Positions 37,421 through 47,449 are shown, counted from the first letter of the stretch. The stretch: DNA of 64,000 nt from Saprospiraceae bacterium (GCA_016719615.1 JADJYQ010000001.1:124001-188000); one strand, 5' to 3'. Notes: generated from the sequence alone by a model not told the origin. Translations and numbers: made by a program.

Positions 37421-40400
37421 ATGATTCAATTTCGCTACTTTACTATCCTTTTATTTACTCTATTGTCGGTGATTTCTTCACCTGCCCAGTCTGGAAAGCT
37501 TTGGGAAGAGTATCGGATTTCGCAATTCCAAAAGGACAATTACCCTGAGTTCTCTTTATTAAAAGCAGAATCATCTGGCCTGGCAGCTTCCTTTGGTCCG
37601 CAACCAGTCGAAAAGGCTGTGTATCTGGCTTTAGATGCGCATGAAATCGAATTTCTTTTGCAAAGTAAACCTGCTCATTTTTCATTGCAGTTGGTCGATC
37701 CCGAAGGTAGGCTGCTTCAATTATTAATGACCCAACAAGTTCTTTTTGGAGCTAATTCAAAACTGCTGGTAGCTGAAGGTTCGAATTCATCCCGTCTTGA
37801 ATCAGATGGTTTGTTTTACCGTGGTGTGGTCTCCGGTGTCGAAGCTTCATTCGTTGCATTGAGTATTTTTGGCAATGAAATAGCTGGTGTTATCGCCTTG
37901 CCAGCAACCGGAAATTTGGTCATTGGAAAGTTGGCCTCAACCACAGAGTCAAATGCAAATTTGCATGTTTTGTATGCCGATAAAGATCTTTTAGTCAAAC
38001 CCGATTTTCAATGTGGAACATCAGACGAAGGCATTTCTAAGTCCACATCCGAGGCTCCTGAAACTATTTATACGGATCGATGTAAAACAGTTAAAATATT
38101 TTTAGAATGCGACTATAAATTATACCAGTACAAAGGCAGAAACGTAACCAACGTTAAAAATTATGTAACCTCACTTTTTAATGTGGTGAAAACTTTATAC
38201 TTCAACGATGGGGTAAATATTGAAATTTCTGATATTATGGTATGGAACGCGCAAGACCCGTTTTTACATACAGATCTTGCTTCTATATTATACCATTACT
38301 CCAATTACCGGAGGAATAATTTTACTGGGAATCTGGCACAACTGGTAAGCACTTTTGCTCCTCAACAACAAGGTGGTATCGCTTTTTTAGGTACTTTGTG
38401 TCAACCCTACAATGGAAGCTCCGGTCCGCATTCTTTTGCATATATCTACAATTCATTTAGCCAACTCCCTGCATATTCCTGGAGTGTTGAGGTTATGGCA
38501 CATGAATTGGGGCATAATTTTGGTTCACCTCATACCCACGCTTGTTTTTGGGGACCTAACAGAAATCAGGTGATCGATAATTGTCAGCCACCTGAAAACA
38601 ATGGATGTTCTTCTGGCCCACCACCGAATGGAGGCGGTACGATCATGAGTTATTGTCATCTTACCGGGTATGGAATTAATTTCAGTAAAGGTTTTGGTCC
38701 GGAACCGGCAGAAGTGATTCGAATTGCAGCACAAAACAGATCTTGTGTGGCAGCGAGTTTTATTCCGGAAATCACTCCTAGTATAACAGGTCCCTATTTT
38801 GAAGATGATGTTCTGCGATTAAAGGCGAGGCCCTCAAATTCTAAATACGAATACGATTGGTTCCATTATGATTACCTGATGCCAACACCCAAAGATTCTA
38901 CATTGACTGTAAAATACAGTGGTGTTTATAAATCTGCTATTTCAAACAATTGTACAGAATATTCAGCCAACGATACCATTGAAATTTCAGACTTTTTGGT
39001 AAACCTGGGTTGCCCCTTGATCAAAGGAGTAAAAGATTCCGTTCAGCTAAGTATAAATATGATTGCCGATTTTGGAACGCGGCGCGATAGTCTCATCGTA
39101 CCTGATAGTTTATATGCAAAAGTGCCCACATGGGCTCGTGATGTATTGGTCGTTTTAGATATGACTATTCGTCCTATGGGAACTTCATGGACGCGCGATG
39201 TGACTGCCGCTTACGATGGTCCGGCACATACCGCAATTGCAAATACCCGATTCAATCCTAACGTTGTAGAACCTGCCGGATATCAGGGTGTAAAAACTTA
39301 TTCGAGGATACTAGGCAATTTTAATCCAGCGGGTACCTGGCATTTTGTTACCAATGACAATAGACTGGATGCAGGAGTTGATGGCACCGTCGATTTTGCG
39401 ATCAAAATACAATGGCGGCAACGAGATTCCATTCCTCCTTGTGAAAAGCCTTTATGTGAAGGGCAAGTGTTGACATTAGATCCTGGCATAAGAAATGGCA
39501 AATACAAATGGTCTACGGGAGATACTACTCATCAATTGACGATTCGCGATACAGGCATTTATAGTTTGGAGGTCAGTCGTGGAAATCAAAAAAGTCAGGG
39601 TTCCATTAGGTTTTATCATTATCCCGCTTTGTATTCACAGGCCTTATCTATATGTGATGGCGATAGTTTAATAGTTGGAAAAAATACATATAAATCCTCA
39701 GGAAATTACACAGATACATTGCTATCCATTACAGGATGCGATAGTATTCTTAATACTGAACTCATGCTGAAGCCCAATGCATTCAGTCAGGAAAATCTGT
39801 ATCTCTGTTATGCAGACAGTTTCATGAACAAATCCTATCATGCAGATGCCATCGAACGCTTTCATTTTACTGCAGCCAATGGTTGTGACAGTACCCATGA
39901 AGTGACCATCAAGGTAAATCCTCAACTCAACTTACAAACGTTCGTTAGTCCCGATTGCCCCGAGAAAGGCGGACAAATAGAAGCTATCGCATCTGGAGGT
40001 AGTGGACTGGATTATACTTACCTCTGGTCCAATGGGAAAACAACAGCGCTGAATGATTCCCTTGCAAGTGGAGCTTATGAAGTGGAGGTCACCGATTCGG
40101 CAGGATGTAAGATGAGGCAGGAAGTGGAATTGAACAATCTGGATTCTGTGAAAGTGGTCCCCTTGGTTTTTGATGTGGATTGTTTTGGTGACAAAAACGG
40201 AAGGATCTTTTTAGATTTTACTTCAGGAAGGGCTCCCTTCACTGTATTTTGGAATACGGGTGCAAATACAAAAGATCTGATGGATGTCAATGCCGGCATC
40301 TACACAGCATTTATCCGGGATGCAAACGCATGTCAAACCATCCAAATGCTGGAAGTAAAATCTCCTGAATTGCTGTTTGTACAGGTAGACGTAAAAGGGA

Positions 40401-40855
40401 GCACCGGAAACGATGGAAGTGCAAAGGCAGAAGTGACAGGAGGTAACCCACCTTATACGTATTTGTGGAGTAATGGGGAAAGAGTTTCTGAGATTTTTAA
40501 TTTGGCACCAGGTGGCTATAAAGTTTGGATTGATGATAGTAAGGGATGTAAGACTCAATCCGAAATTGAAGTGCCACAAGTGACTTCCACAGAAGTCCGT
40601 AAACCTGAATTTTGGAAGATATTCATTTATCCTAATCCTGCAAAGGATCATATCGTATTAACTTTGAATGGTTTTGGCGAATACAAATGGAGCCTGTTTT
40701 CGCTGGATGGGAGACCTATTCTATCTGGAGATTGGCCATCGAATGTAACCCAACAGTTGATTTCTGTTGAATCCATTCATCATGGTATTTACATATTGGA
40801 AATTAGAAATGAATTTGAAAAACGAGAATACCACAAAGTGGTTGTCAAGAATTAA
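37421..40855 (+). CDS. Secreted reprolysin-like metalloprotease with SprB repeats and T9SS domain
   Basis: A 1144-aa protein from the ATG at 37421, where a signal peptide starts (YFTILLFTLLSVISSPAQS); 24 further in-frame codons upstream do not fit a signal. The metzincin domain (about residues 200-450) has HELGHNFGSPH and a downstream Met-turn in GTIMSYCHLTGYG, as in M12B reprolysin-like proteases. A proprotein-convertase P-like beta domain lies around 540-680. Two SprB repeats (YTYLWSNGKTT and YTYLWSNGERV) precede a T9SS type A domain (IYPNPAKDHIVLTL, SLDGRPILS). Surface or released protease. Confidence 0.87.
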   Translation: MIQFRYFTILLFTLLSVISSPAQSGKLWEEYRISQFQKDNYPEFSLLKAESSGLAASFGPQPVEKAVYLALDAHEIEFLLQSKPAHFSLQLVDPEGRLLQLLMTQQVLFGANSKLLVAEGSNSSRLESDGLFYRGVVSGVEASFVALSIFGNEIAGVIALPATGNLVIGKLASTTESNANLHVLYADKDLLVKPDFQCGTSDEGISKSTSEAPETIYTDRCKTVKIFLECDYKLYQYKGRNVTNVKNYVTSLFNVVKTLYFNDGVNIEISDIMVWNAQDPFLHTDLASILYHYSNYRRNNFTGNLAQLVSTFAPQQQGGIAFLGTLCQPYNGSSGPHSFAYIYNSFSQLPAYSWSVEVMAHELGHNFGSPHTHACFWGPNRNQVIDNCQPPENNGCSSGPPPNGGGTIMSYCHLTGYGINFSKGFGPEPAEVIRIAAQNRSCVAASFIPEITPSITGPYFEDDVLRLKARPSNSKYEYDWFHYDYLMPTPKDSTLTVKYSGVYKSAISNNCTEYSANDTIEISDFLVNLGCPLIKGVKDSVQLSINMIADFGTRRDSLIVPDSLYAKVPTWARDVLVVLDMTIRPMGTSWTRDVTAAYDGPAHTAIANTRFNPNVVEPAGYQGVKTYSRILGNFNPAGTWHFVTNDNRLDAGVDGTVDFAIKIQWRQRDSIPPCEKPLCEGQVLTLDPGIRNGKYKWSTGDTTHQLTIRDTGIYSLEVSRGNQKSQGSIRFYHYPALYSQALSICDGDSLIVGKNTYKSSGNYTDTLLSITGCDSILNTELMLKPNAFSQENLYLCYADSFMNKSYHADAIERFHFTAANGCDSTHEVTIKVNPQLNLQTFVSPDCPEKGGQIEAIASGGSGLDYTYLWSNGKTTALNDSLASGAYEVEVTDSAGCKMRQEVELNNLDSVKVVPLVFDVDCFGDKNGRIFLDFTSGRAPFTVFWNTGANTKDLMDVNAGIYTAFIRDANACQTIQMLEVKSPELLFVQVDVKGSTGNDGSAKAEVTGGNPPYTYLWSNGERVSEIFNLAPGGYKVWIDDSKGCKTQSEIEVPQVTSTEVRKPEFWKIFIYPNPAKDHIVLTLNGFGEYKWSLFSLDGRPILSGDWPSNVTQQLISVESIHHGIYILEIRNEFEKREYHKVVVKN

Positions 40856-40916
40856 GAGTCTGTTTAATCAAAGTGATATGTCTTATTTAATTGTTCAAAA
40901 TAAAGACAAATTTTAT

Positions 40917-40960
40917 ACGGGTCATCAAAAACTAACATACGTTAGTTTTTGATGACCCGT
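40917..40960 (+). promoter_or_regulatory. 44-bp perfect hairpin between the protease and DUF2400 genes
   Basis: Arms of 20 bp, ACGGGTCATCAAAAACTAAC (40917-40936) and its exact complement (40941-40960), are separated by four bases. The loop region is the dispersed CTAACANNNNGTTAG palindrome. The right arm contains TTTTT, but inside the stem, so it is not a standard terminator. It ends 21 bases before the DUF2400 start and could act as a terminator, an attenuator or a repeat insertion. Confidence 0.8.
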
Positions 40961-40981
40961 AATCCATTTCCTCTTCACATC

Positions 40982-41773
40982 ATGCAAAATTACGCTCGAT
41001 CTTTAAAATCTTACCTCGACACATTGGTACTTAAATACAACCAACCCGGATTCATCGCAGATGATCCAATCTCCATACCCCACAGATTTTCTAAGAAACA
41101 AGACATCGAGATCAGCGCTTTGTGGACGGCCTTGATCGCATGGGGACAACGCAAAACGATTTTAAAAAATGCAGATTTATTAATGGAATGGATGGACGGA
41201 TCACCCCATCAATTTGTATTACAGCACCATGAAAACGACCGTAAAAAATTCTTGAATTTTAAACATCGCACCTTTAATGGAGAAGATGCCATCCATTTTC
41301 TCGAATTTTTTCAATCTTATTATCGCGAAAACGAATCTTTGGAAGCCGCATTTGCAGGAGGTTTGCAAAAATCTGATTTACATGTAGGACCTGCACTGAT
41401 GTCGTTTAAATCGGAATTTAAAAAGTTCCTGCCTTTTGCCGGTCGAACGCTTAAACATATTGCGTCACCTGAAACAGGTTCGCGATGTAAGCGATTGCTG
41501 ATGTTTTTACGGTGGTTGGTACGCAAGGATAAAGCTGGTGTGGATTTTGGGATTTGGACAAACATTTCCCCAGCACAATTGTTGTTGCCTTTGGACGTTC
41601 ATGTCGAGCAGTCTGCCCGTAAGCTTGGCTTATTGAGCCGAAAACAGGCAGATTGGAAGGCCGTTCTCGAACTTAGTGACCATTGCAGAGCATTCAGTCC
41701 CAACGACCCCGCTAGTTACGATTTTGCTCTTTTTGGCCTTGGATTGGAACAAAAAGCAAACTTTAACATTTAA
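40982..41773 (+). CDS. TIGR02757 / DUF2400 family protein
   Basis: A 263-aa protein from the ATG at 40982. In-frame starts at 40949 and 40952 lie within the hairpin and add residues not typical of the family. FIADDPISIPHRFSKKQDIE near residue 25 and PLDVHVEQSARKLGL near 205 are its conserved segments. The fold is thought to be related to HhH-type DNA glycosylases, but no activity is established to my knowledge. Cytoplasmic. Confidence 0.85.
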   Translation: MQNYARSLKSYLDTLVLKYNQPGFIADDPISIPHRFSKKQDIEISALWTALIAWGQRKTILKNADLLMEWMDGSPHQFVLQHHENDRKKFLNFKHRTFNGEDAIHFLEFFQSYYRENESLEAAFAGGLQKSDLHVGPALMSFKSEFKKFLPFAGRTLKHIASPETGSRCKRLLMFLRWLVRKDKAGVDFGIWTNISPAQLLLPLDVHVEQSARKLGLLSRKQADWKAVLELSDHCRAFSPNDPASYDFALFGLGLEQKANFNI

Positions 41774-41808
41774 CTACGAATTATTTCGTAGAAAATAAAA
41801 TAACTTTG
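41774..41808 (+). promoter_or_regulatory. Small inverted repeat and possible -7 element before the M16 gene
   Basis: CTACGAA/TTCGTAG (41774-41791, four-base loop) directly follows the DUF2400 stop. A perfect -7 box TAACTTTG lies at 41801-41808. A TTG at the -33 distance is absent, so the promoter is only suggested. The start codon of the peptidase gene follows 33 bases later. Confidence 0.4.
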
Positions 41809-41841
41809 CAAACGATATATAAAAATCACAAATTTTAAAAT

Positions 41842-44628
41842 ATGCAAAAACTCATTTATTTCATTTTGGTCTTATTTCTGGTCCCACTTAGCATAGATGC
41901 CCAGAAATCCAAATCAGGTAAAAAAGCAAAACAATCTGAAAAAGTTATCGATTACAATAGTCTTCCACCCGGCGTTATTAAAGGAGCGACCGTAGAGGGA
42001 ATCACGGAATATTTTCTTCCCAACGGATTGCAATTTTTGACCTATCCCGATCCATCAAAACAAACCATTACGGTCAACATCACCTATAAAGTAGGTTCAA
42101 GGCATGAAGGTTATGGTGAAACTGGAATGGCACACTTGCTGGAACACCTGGTATTTAAGGGAACGCCCAAACATCCGGACATACCTAATGAGTTGACTAA
42201 ACACGGTGCCAGGCCCAATGGTACCACCTGGTATGATCGCACTAACTATTTTGAAACCTTCGACGCTACAGATGAAAATCTTCGGTGGGCCTTAGATCTC
42301 GAAGCAGACAGGATGGTCAATTCTTTTATAGCTAAAAAACACCTGGATTCCGAAATGTCGGTGGTGCGAAATGAATTTGAATCCGGAGAAAATGATCCTT
42401 CAGGTATTTTGATGGAACGCGTTCTTTCAACAGCTTATCTGTGGCATAATTACGGGAAGTCGACGATAGGCGCTCGTTCAGATATCGAAAATGTTCCAAT
42501 CGACCGATTGCAGGCATTCTACCGCAAATATTATCAACCTGATAATGCTGTTTTGATGGTTGCTGGTAAAATTGATGAGAAGAAAACCATTTGGTGGATT
42601 CATGAATTCTTTTCAAAAATTCCGAAACCCAAACGCGAACTCATACCGACTTATACTGCAGAACCAACTCAGGATGGTGAACGCCATGTTACTTTAAAAC
42701 GCGTCGGCGATATTCAGGTGGTTTCCTGTATGTACCATATTGCACCAGGCTCACATCCTGATGCAGCAGCAGCTGATATTTTAGCAGACATCATGACTAT
42801 GGAACCTTCCGGTAGATTATACAAAGCTTTGGTAGAAACGAAAAAAGCTTCCAGTCAATTTGGTTATTGCGCAACTTTGAAGGAACCCGGTTTTGTATAT
42901 TTTGCTGCTCAGGTGAGAAAAGAAAATAATGTGCAAGAAGTTCGCGATATCATGATGGCAACCTTAGACGATATTGCAAAAAATCCTCCTACAAAAGAGG
43001 AAGTGGAGCGGGCTAAAAACAAACAGATCAAGGACATCGAATTGTTTACCAGAAATACAGAATTCGTAGGCCGCACCATCAGCGAATATATTGGCATGGG
43101 CGATTGGAGACTGGCTTTTATATACCGCGACAATATCCGCAAAGTTACACCCGAAGATGTTCAACGCGTAGCATTGAGTTACTTCAAACCGGCCAACAGA
43201 ACCACAGGCTTATTCATCCCGGAAGAAAAACCAGAGCGCGCAGAGATACCTAATGCTCCAGATATAGCTGCCCTCGTAAAAAATTATAAAGGCGACCTAG
43301 CAATGGCTCAGGGAGAAGAATTTGAACCATCTTGTGCAAACATTGAAAGTCGCACCCATCGTGGAGTTGATCCCAGCGGATTGAAATATGCATTTCTTCC
43401 TAAAAAGACAAAAGGAAATCTGGTCAATGCGAATATCAGTTTGCGATTTGGCGATGAGCAATCTCTTAAAGGAAAAGCCACCATCAGCGAATTCACAGCT
43501 CGTATGTTAAATCGCGGTACGACCCATAAAAGTTGGCAACAAATCAAAGATCAATTCGACAAACTCAAGGCAAGAGTTAATTTCAATGGCAGCGGAGGAG
43601 TCGTTAGCGCAAGTATTCAAACAACCCGGGAAAATCTGGCTCCGGCCATGCAATTGGTTATGGAAATTTTCAAACAACCTGTATTTAATGAAAAGGAATT
43701 TGAAGAAATGAAAAACGAAGAGCTTGCAGGAATTGAAGAACAAAAATCAGATCCCAATGCTTTGGTTCAAAATGCAGCAACTCGTCATTTAAATCCATAT
43801 CCGAAAGGCGATGTTCGCTATAGCAGAACGATAGATGAAGAATTGGAAGATGTGAAAGCTGCTAAAATTGAAGACATCAGGATGTTCTACAATGATTTCT
43901 ATGGTGGTGACCATGCAAGTATGTCTGTAGTTGGAGATTTTGATGAAAACGAAATCAAAAATGTTGTTGCCAATGGATTGAAAGGATGGAAAAGCAAATA
44001 TCCTTACCAACGCATTATAGACAAACACATTGAAGTTCCTGCGGTCAATCTGAATATTGAAACACCCGATAAAGCCAACGCAATGTTCATGGCAGGTATG
44101 AATTTGAATCTCCGCGATGATGATCCTGATTATCCAGCTCTTTTACTCGGTAATTACATTCTTGGAGGTGGTTTCCTGAACAGTAGGCTGGCAACCCGCA
44201 TCCGCCAAAAAGAAGGATTAAGTTATGGAGTAGGTTCTCAGATCTTTGCAGATGCACAGGATAAGACAGGTGGATTTATGGCATTTGCCATCTATGCTCC
44301 CGAAAACAGAGATAAACTGGAAATAGCGTTTAAAGAAGAAATCGAACGCATGCTTAAAGAGGGCTTTACCCAACAAGAAGTTGATGATGCACGTTCCGGT
44401 TATTTGCAATCCAGAAAAGTGGCTCGTTCACAAGACAACCAATTATCCGGGCAAATGAATTCTATGTTAAACATCAACAGGACCTTTAAATTTTCTGAAG
44501 ATTTTGAACAAAAATTATCAAAGCTGACTCCTCAACAGATTCACGCAGCGATGAATAAATACATCGACATCAACAAAATCAGCTTTTTCAAAGGTGGTGA
44601 TTTTGCAAATAAGTTACACAAACCATAG
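41842..44628 (+). CDS. M16 family (insulinase/pitrilysin-type) zinc metallopeptidase, secreted
   Basis: A 928-aa protein. A signal peptide ends at about residue 20 (VPLSIDA). The inverted zinc motif HLLEH is at 98-102 and the third ligand Glu lies about 75 residues on in VVRNEFESGEN. A second, inactive M16 half begins near 500 (RGVDPSGLKYAF), and SYGVGSQIF marks the C-terminal substrate-binding segment. Two-half enzymes of this length degrade short unfolded peptides inside a clamshell, here probably in the periplasm. A possible -7 element precedes it. Confidence 0.93.
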   Translation: MQKLIYFILVLFLVPLSIDAQKSKSGKKAKQSEKVIDYNSLPPGVIKGATVEGITEYFLPNGLQFLTYPDPSKQTITVNITYKVGSRHEGYGETGMAHLLEHLVFKGTPKHPDIPNELTKHGARPNGTTWYDRTNYFETFDATDENLRWALDLEADRMVNSFIAKKHLDSEMSVVRNEFESGENDPSGILMERVLSTAYLWHNYGKSTIGARSDIENVPIDRLQAFYRKYYQPDNAVLMVAGKIDEKKTIWWIHEFFSKIPKPKRELIPTYTAEPTQDGERHVTLKRVGDIQVVSCMYHIAPGSHPDAAAADILADIMTMEPSGRLYKALVETKKASSQFGYCATLKEPGFVYFAAQVRKENNVQEVRDIMMATLDDIAKNPPTKEEVERAKNKQIKDIELFTRNTEFVGRTISEYIGMGDWRLAFIYRDNIRKVTPEDVQRVALSYFKPANRTTGLFIPEEKPERAEIPNAPDIAALVKNYKGDLAMAQGEEFEPSCANIESRTHRGVDPSGLKYAFLPKKTKGNLVNANISLRFGDEQSLKGKATISEFTARMLNRGTTHKSWQQIKDQFDKLKARVNFNGSGGVVSASIQTTRENLAPAMQLVMEIFKQPVFNEKEFEEMKNEELAGIEEQKSDPNALVQNAATRHLNPYPKGDVRYSRTIDEELEDVKAAKIEDIRMFYNDFYGGDHASMSVVGDFDENEIKNVVANGLKGWKSKYPYQRIIDKHIEVPAVNLNIETPDKANAMFMAGMNLNLRDDDPDYPALLLGNYILGGGFLNSRLATRIRQKEGLSYGVGSQIFADAQDKTGGFMAFAIYAPENRDKLEIAFKEEIERMLKEGFTQQEVDDARSGYLQSRKVARSQDNQLSGQMNSMLNINRTFKFSEDFEQKLSKLTPQQIHAAMNKYIDINKISFFKGGDFANKLHKP

Positions 44629-44644
44629 GAGGGGAAAAAGCTAT

Positions 44645-44691
44645 CCCGACATGATGAAGCCATTTATAAACAATAACATGGTGATGTCGGG
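44645..44691 (+). repeat. 47-bp CCCGACAT...ATGTCGGG element, copy 4
   Basis: It lies 16 bases after the M16 stop, in the + orientation like copy 1. Shared interior words are CATGATGAAGCC and AATAACATGGTGATG. It could also serve as a terminator-like hairpin for the peptidase gene. Confidence 0.87.
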
Positions 44692-44859
44692 AGCGAAAAG
44701 CTTTTGGCTTTCTTTTTATGAAATCATAGATGGTATTGGCTTATCCAAAGGATTATGCAGAGTGTTCGTCTGCTAGTCTGAAAGAAAGGTATATTGGCAC
44801 ATTGCTGATGAGAAGCAAAGTAGTCTCATTCCACATGAAAAAAAAACTAACCATCGTAT

Positions 44860-45544
44860 GCCGGCTTCAGCCGGATTCGTATTCAGAAATTAAATTTAGC
44901 TTAAAGATGAAGAGGACATAAAAAATGTTGAATTTCGATCCAATCCATAAATAGGAATGGGTTTCAAACCCATTCCGAAAAAGTCTAACAATCGTAAGCC
45001 GGCTTCAGCCGGAATAATAGACCGGAACCACATTATGCTTATTAAATAGCGGGATCCCAAAAAAGATAAATTTTAAAATTAGCTATGAATAGGAATGGGT
45101 TTCAACCCATTCCGAAAAAAGAAAAGCTAAAAAAGATCCAATCACCACAAATAAGTAAAAGCCATCTAGGTTTAAAAAAGTAAAATTCTAACAATTGTAT
45201 GCCGGCTTCAGCCGGAATAGAAACCGGAATCACAATATGCTTATTAAATAGCGGGATCCCAAAAAAGATAAATTTTAAAATTAGCTATGAATAGGAATGG
45301 GTTTCAACCCATTCCGAATGAGGAACAAAATGAAAACGAAATTTGTCCATGGAAAAATGATTAAGCAATTCATTTTTGGATATCCGGAAATATCTTATTC
45401 ATGTGAACAATATTACGTCCAACGTAAGCCGGCTTCAGCCGGAATAGAAATCAAGATTCAAAATCTGGTCAATAATAAACGGAAACCAAAATAAACTTGA
45501 ATATCAAACCAAACCATCAATAGGAATGGGTTTCAACCCATTCC
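44860..45544 (+). repeat. Two-hairpin repeat array B (four units)
   Basis: First palindromes GCCGGCTTCAGCCGG start at 44860, 44998, 45201 and 45428. Second palindromes (GGAATGGGTT arm) start at 44954 (one extra A), 45092, 45294 and 45523. The spacing within units is 93-95 bp while the spacing between units varies (138, 203, 227 bp). The array fills the gap between the convergent M16 peptidase and SDR genes. No gene is supported between 44629 and 45559. Confidence 0.92.
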
Positions 45545-45559
45545 GTACTTTTATTTCAT

Positions 45560-46213
45560 TCAATAAATCACCTCATGTACATAACTGCCAGGCTCCTGCT
45601 GGTATAGTTTCCAATATTCTTCTGCGATGGTTTCCGGCTTGTATTTTATATCTGCGGGATCTACTTTACCGCAAACCGTTAGTTGAGCAACATGCACATT
45701 TGAATCCTTTGCTTTTTGTACAAGTGCCTGCACTAAATTGCGCATGCCAGCTTTTCCAATGCTGAGTGAAGCAAACATCGATTCCCCTTTGAGAGCTGTA
45801 CCGCCGCCGGTAAAAAACAATCTGCCACTATTGTGTTTCAACATTTCAGGTAGTATAATTTGTGCAGTATGAAATGCTCCACCTGTACAAATATCAAAAC
45901 AAGTTTGAATCATAGTCCAGTTTTCAAGCAATATATCTTTTATATGAATAGCTGAAGCATTATATAATACCAGATCTGGATAAGCATTTTTTTGAATCGA
46001 TGTTTCGATAGCATTTTGTAAAGCCAATTTATCACTCACATCTGCAATGTAATAATCAGCAACGATATCCGAATGTTGTAAAGTCGCTACTAAATCTTGT
46101 AATTTTTTCTCATTTCTGGAAATCAAGGAAATGTGGAATCCTTCACTACCAAATCGCTTTGCAACTCCTAAACTTATGCCGGAACCTGCTCCAATGATGA
46201 TCGCATTTTTCAT
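45560..46213 (-). CDS. Atypical SDR family protein
   Basis: A 217-aa Rossmann-fold protein with the cofactor motif GAGSGISLG near residue 8 and NAS near 90. At the usual catalytic site the sequence reads FASLSIGKAG: the Lys is present, but the Tyr of YxxxK is a Leu, and no Ser is seen in the preceding strand (RLFFTGGG). It may bind NAD(P) without classical SDR chemistry, or use other residues. Substrate unknown. Stands alone, convergent with array B. Confidence 0.75.
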   Translation of the reverse strand: MKNAIIIGAGSGISLGVAKRFGSEGFHISLISRNEKKLQDLVATLQHSDIVADYYIADVSDKLALQNAIETSIQKNAYPDLVLYNASAIHIKDILLENWTMIQTCFDICTGGAFHTAQIILPEMLKHNSGRLFFTGGGTALKGESMFASLSIGKAGMRNLVQALVQKAKDSNVHVAQLTVCGKVDPADIKYKPETIAEEYWKLYQQEPGSYVHEVIY

Positions 46214-46338
46214 AATTTCTTTTTGATGAGGGGGTTTTATTGGACATCCGTTTGGGTTTCCCGCAGATTTGGCAGATTTAGCGCAGAGAATTCCCTATTT
46301 TTAAGATATCATCTGCAAGAACTATGGGAAATTAAAAT

Positions 46339-46758
46339 TTAATCCATCAACTCTGCATTCAACATGATCTCCGCATTCAACAATTTGGATACCGGACAAT
46401 TTTCTTTTGCATTGGATGTAAATTCATGCAATTGCTCTGCAGTCAGCCCATGGGCTTTGACTTTAGTATGTAACATAATGACTGGAATGTTACCATTTTC
46501 AAGTATAACCGTTGCAGTGGTATTGATGTGATCTGGAGTAAATCCACCTGCGGTCATTATAAAGGCCAGTTTCATTGAAAAACAGCCTGCATGTGCAGCA
46601 CCGATCAGTTCTTCTGGATTTGTACCGGCTTTGTCTTCAAAGCGGGTTGGATAGGAATATTCGGTATTGCAAAGGACTCCACTTTGTGTACTTAATTTGC
46701 CTGCGCCTTCTTTACCGGTGCCAGTCCAATCGGCTGTTGCTGTTCGTTTGATTTGCAT
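46339..46758 (-). CDS. osmC: OsmC/Ohr family peroxiredoxin
   Basis: A 139-aa protein. The two redox cysteines lie in AHAGCFSMKL and ENCPVSKLL, the positions of the peroxidatic and resolving cysteines in OsmC, which reduces organic hydroperoxides. TNPEELIGAAHAGC is the family signature. GTGKEGAGKLSTQSG near the N-terminus marks the OsmC rather than the Ohr branch. Cytoplasmic, monocistronic. Confidence 0.92.
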   Translation of the reverse strand: MQIKRTATADWTGTGKEGAGKLSTQSGVLCNTEYSYPTRFEDKAGTNPEELIGAAHAGCFSMKLAFIMTAGGFTPDHINTTATVILENGNIPVIMLHTKVKAHGLTAEQLHEFTSNAKENCPVSKLLNAEIMLNAELMD

Positions 46759-46905
46759 AAGTTTGAAAATTTTGATTGTGTTCGAATGATGATAGAAATA
46801 TGCCTTATTTCTTAGAGGACGAACACCGCAATTTGCAAATGGTTTATTGATTTGCTGGGATTTGATGCCAAATAGCTGCTCGGCGAGCTCAAAAACCTGG
46901 GAATC

Positions 46906-47289
46906 TTACAATGGATCTATACGCAATTCCTTGATTAAAAATTTACTATGCACAGCTTCGCCGTATAAATAAATTCTGTATTTTCTTCCATTCAGCGATT
47001 CCATTGTTGCAATGGTAAAACTGGAGTCATCTCCTTTGGAATTTCCCTTATGTACAGGTTGGATCGACTTTGGAACATTTCTGTCTAAAAAAGCCTTGAG
47101 CGCTTTGATGACTACTGATTTATCTGCAATTTCGATTTGATCGTTGAAACAATATTGCATGCGCTGGTCCATCATCTCGGCCATTGAATTCAGATCCGAT
47201 TTTCGCATCAAGTCCAAAAAATTGGAAAAACCCTGGGTTTGGGCGCTTAAACCGAAGATGCTTAGAACAACAATTAAAGGAAGTCTCAT
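46906..47289 (-). CDS. DUF4783 family secreted protein
   Basis: A 127-aa protein with a signal peptide (PLIVVLSIFGLSAQTQG). The mature part has the NTF2-like DUF4783 pattern: a helix with MAEMMDQRMQYCF, the strand-turn QPVHKGNSKGDDSSFTI and the C-terminal FLIKELRID. The family is common in Bacteroidota and has no known function. It is divergent from gpmI, with a 160-bp gap. Confidence 0.8.
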   Translation of the reverse strand: MRLPLIVVLSIFGLSAQTQGFSNFLDLMRKSDLNSMAEMMDQRMQYCFNDQIEIADKSVVIKALKAFLDRNVPKSIQPVHKGNSKGDDSSFTIATMESLNGRKYRIYLYGEAVHSKFLIKELRIDPL

Positions 47290-47449
47290 GTTTTATAAAT
47301 TAGACGCTGAACTCAGCGGTTTCGTTTCAATCACGGCTTAAAGTTATGTTAATTCATTCAATAAGGGAACATAGACAGCCAAGTTTTCTTTTGCATTTAA
47401 GATTCAAAAAATCGTAGCAACTTTGAAGCTTTATAAACTATAACAATTC

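Noticed and set aside
44700..44921. Short plus-strand frames between the M16 gene and array B
   Set aside because: No recognisable domain. They run into the first hairpin of the array and lack a credible start.
44860..45544. Possible CRISPR-like array of palindromic repeats
   Set aside because: Palindromes alternate between two types with about 95 bp inside and 138-227 bp between units. The interiors are conserved rather than unique.
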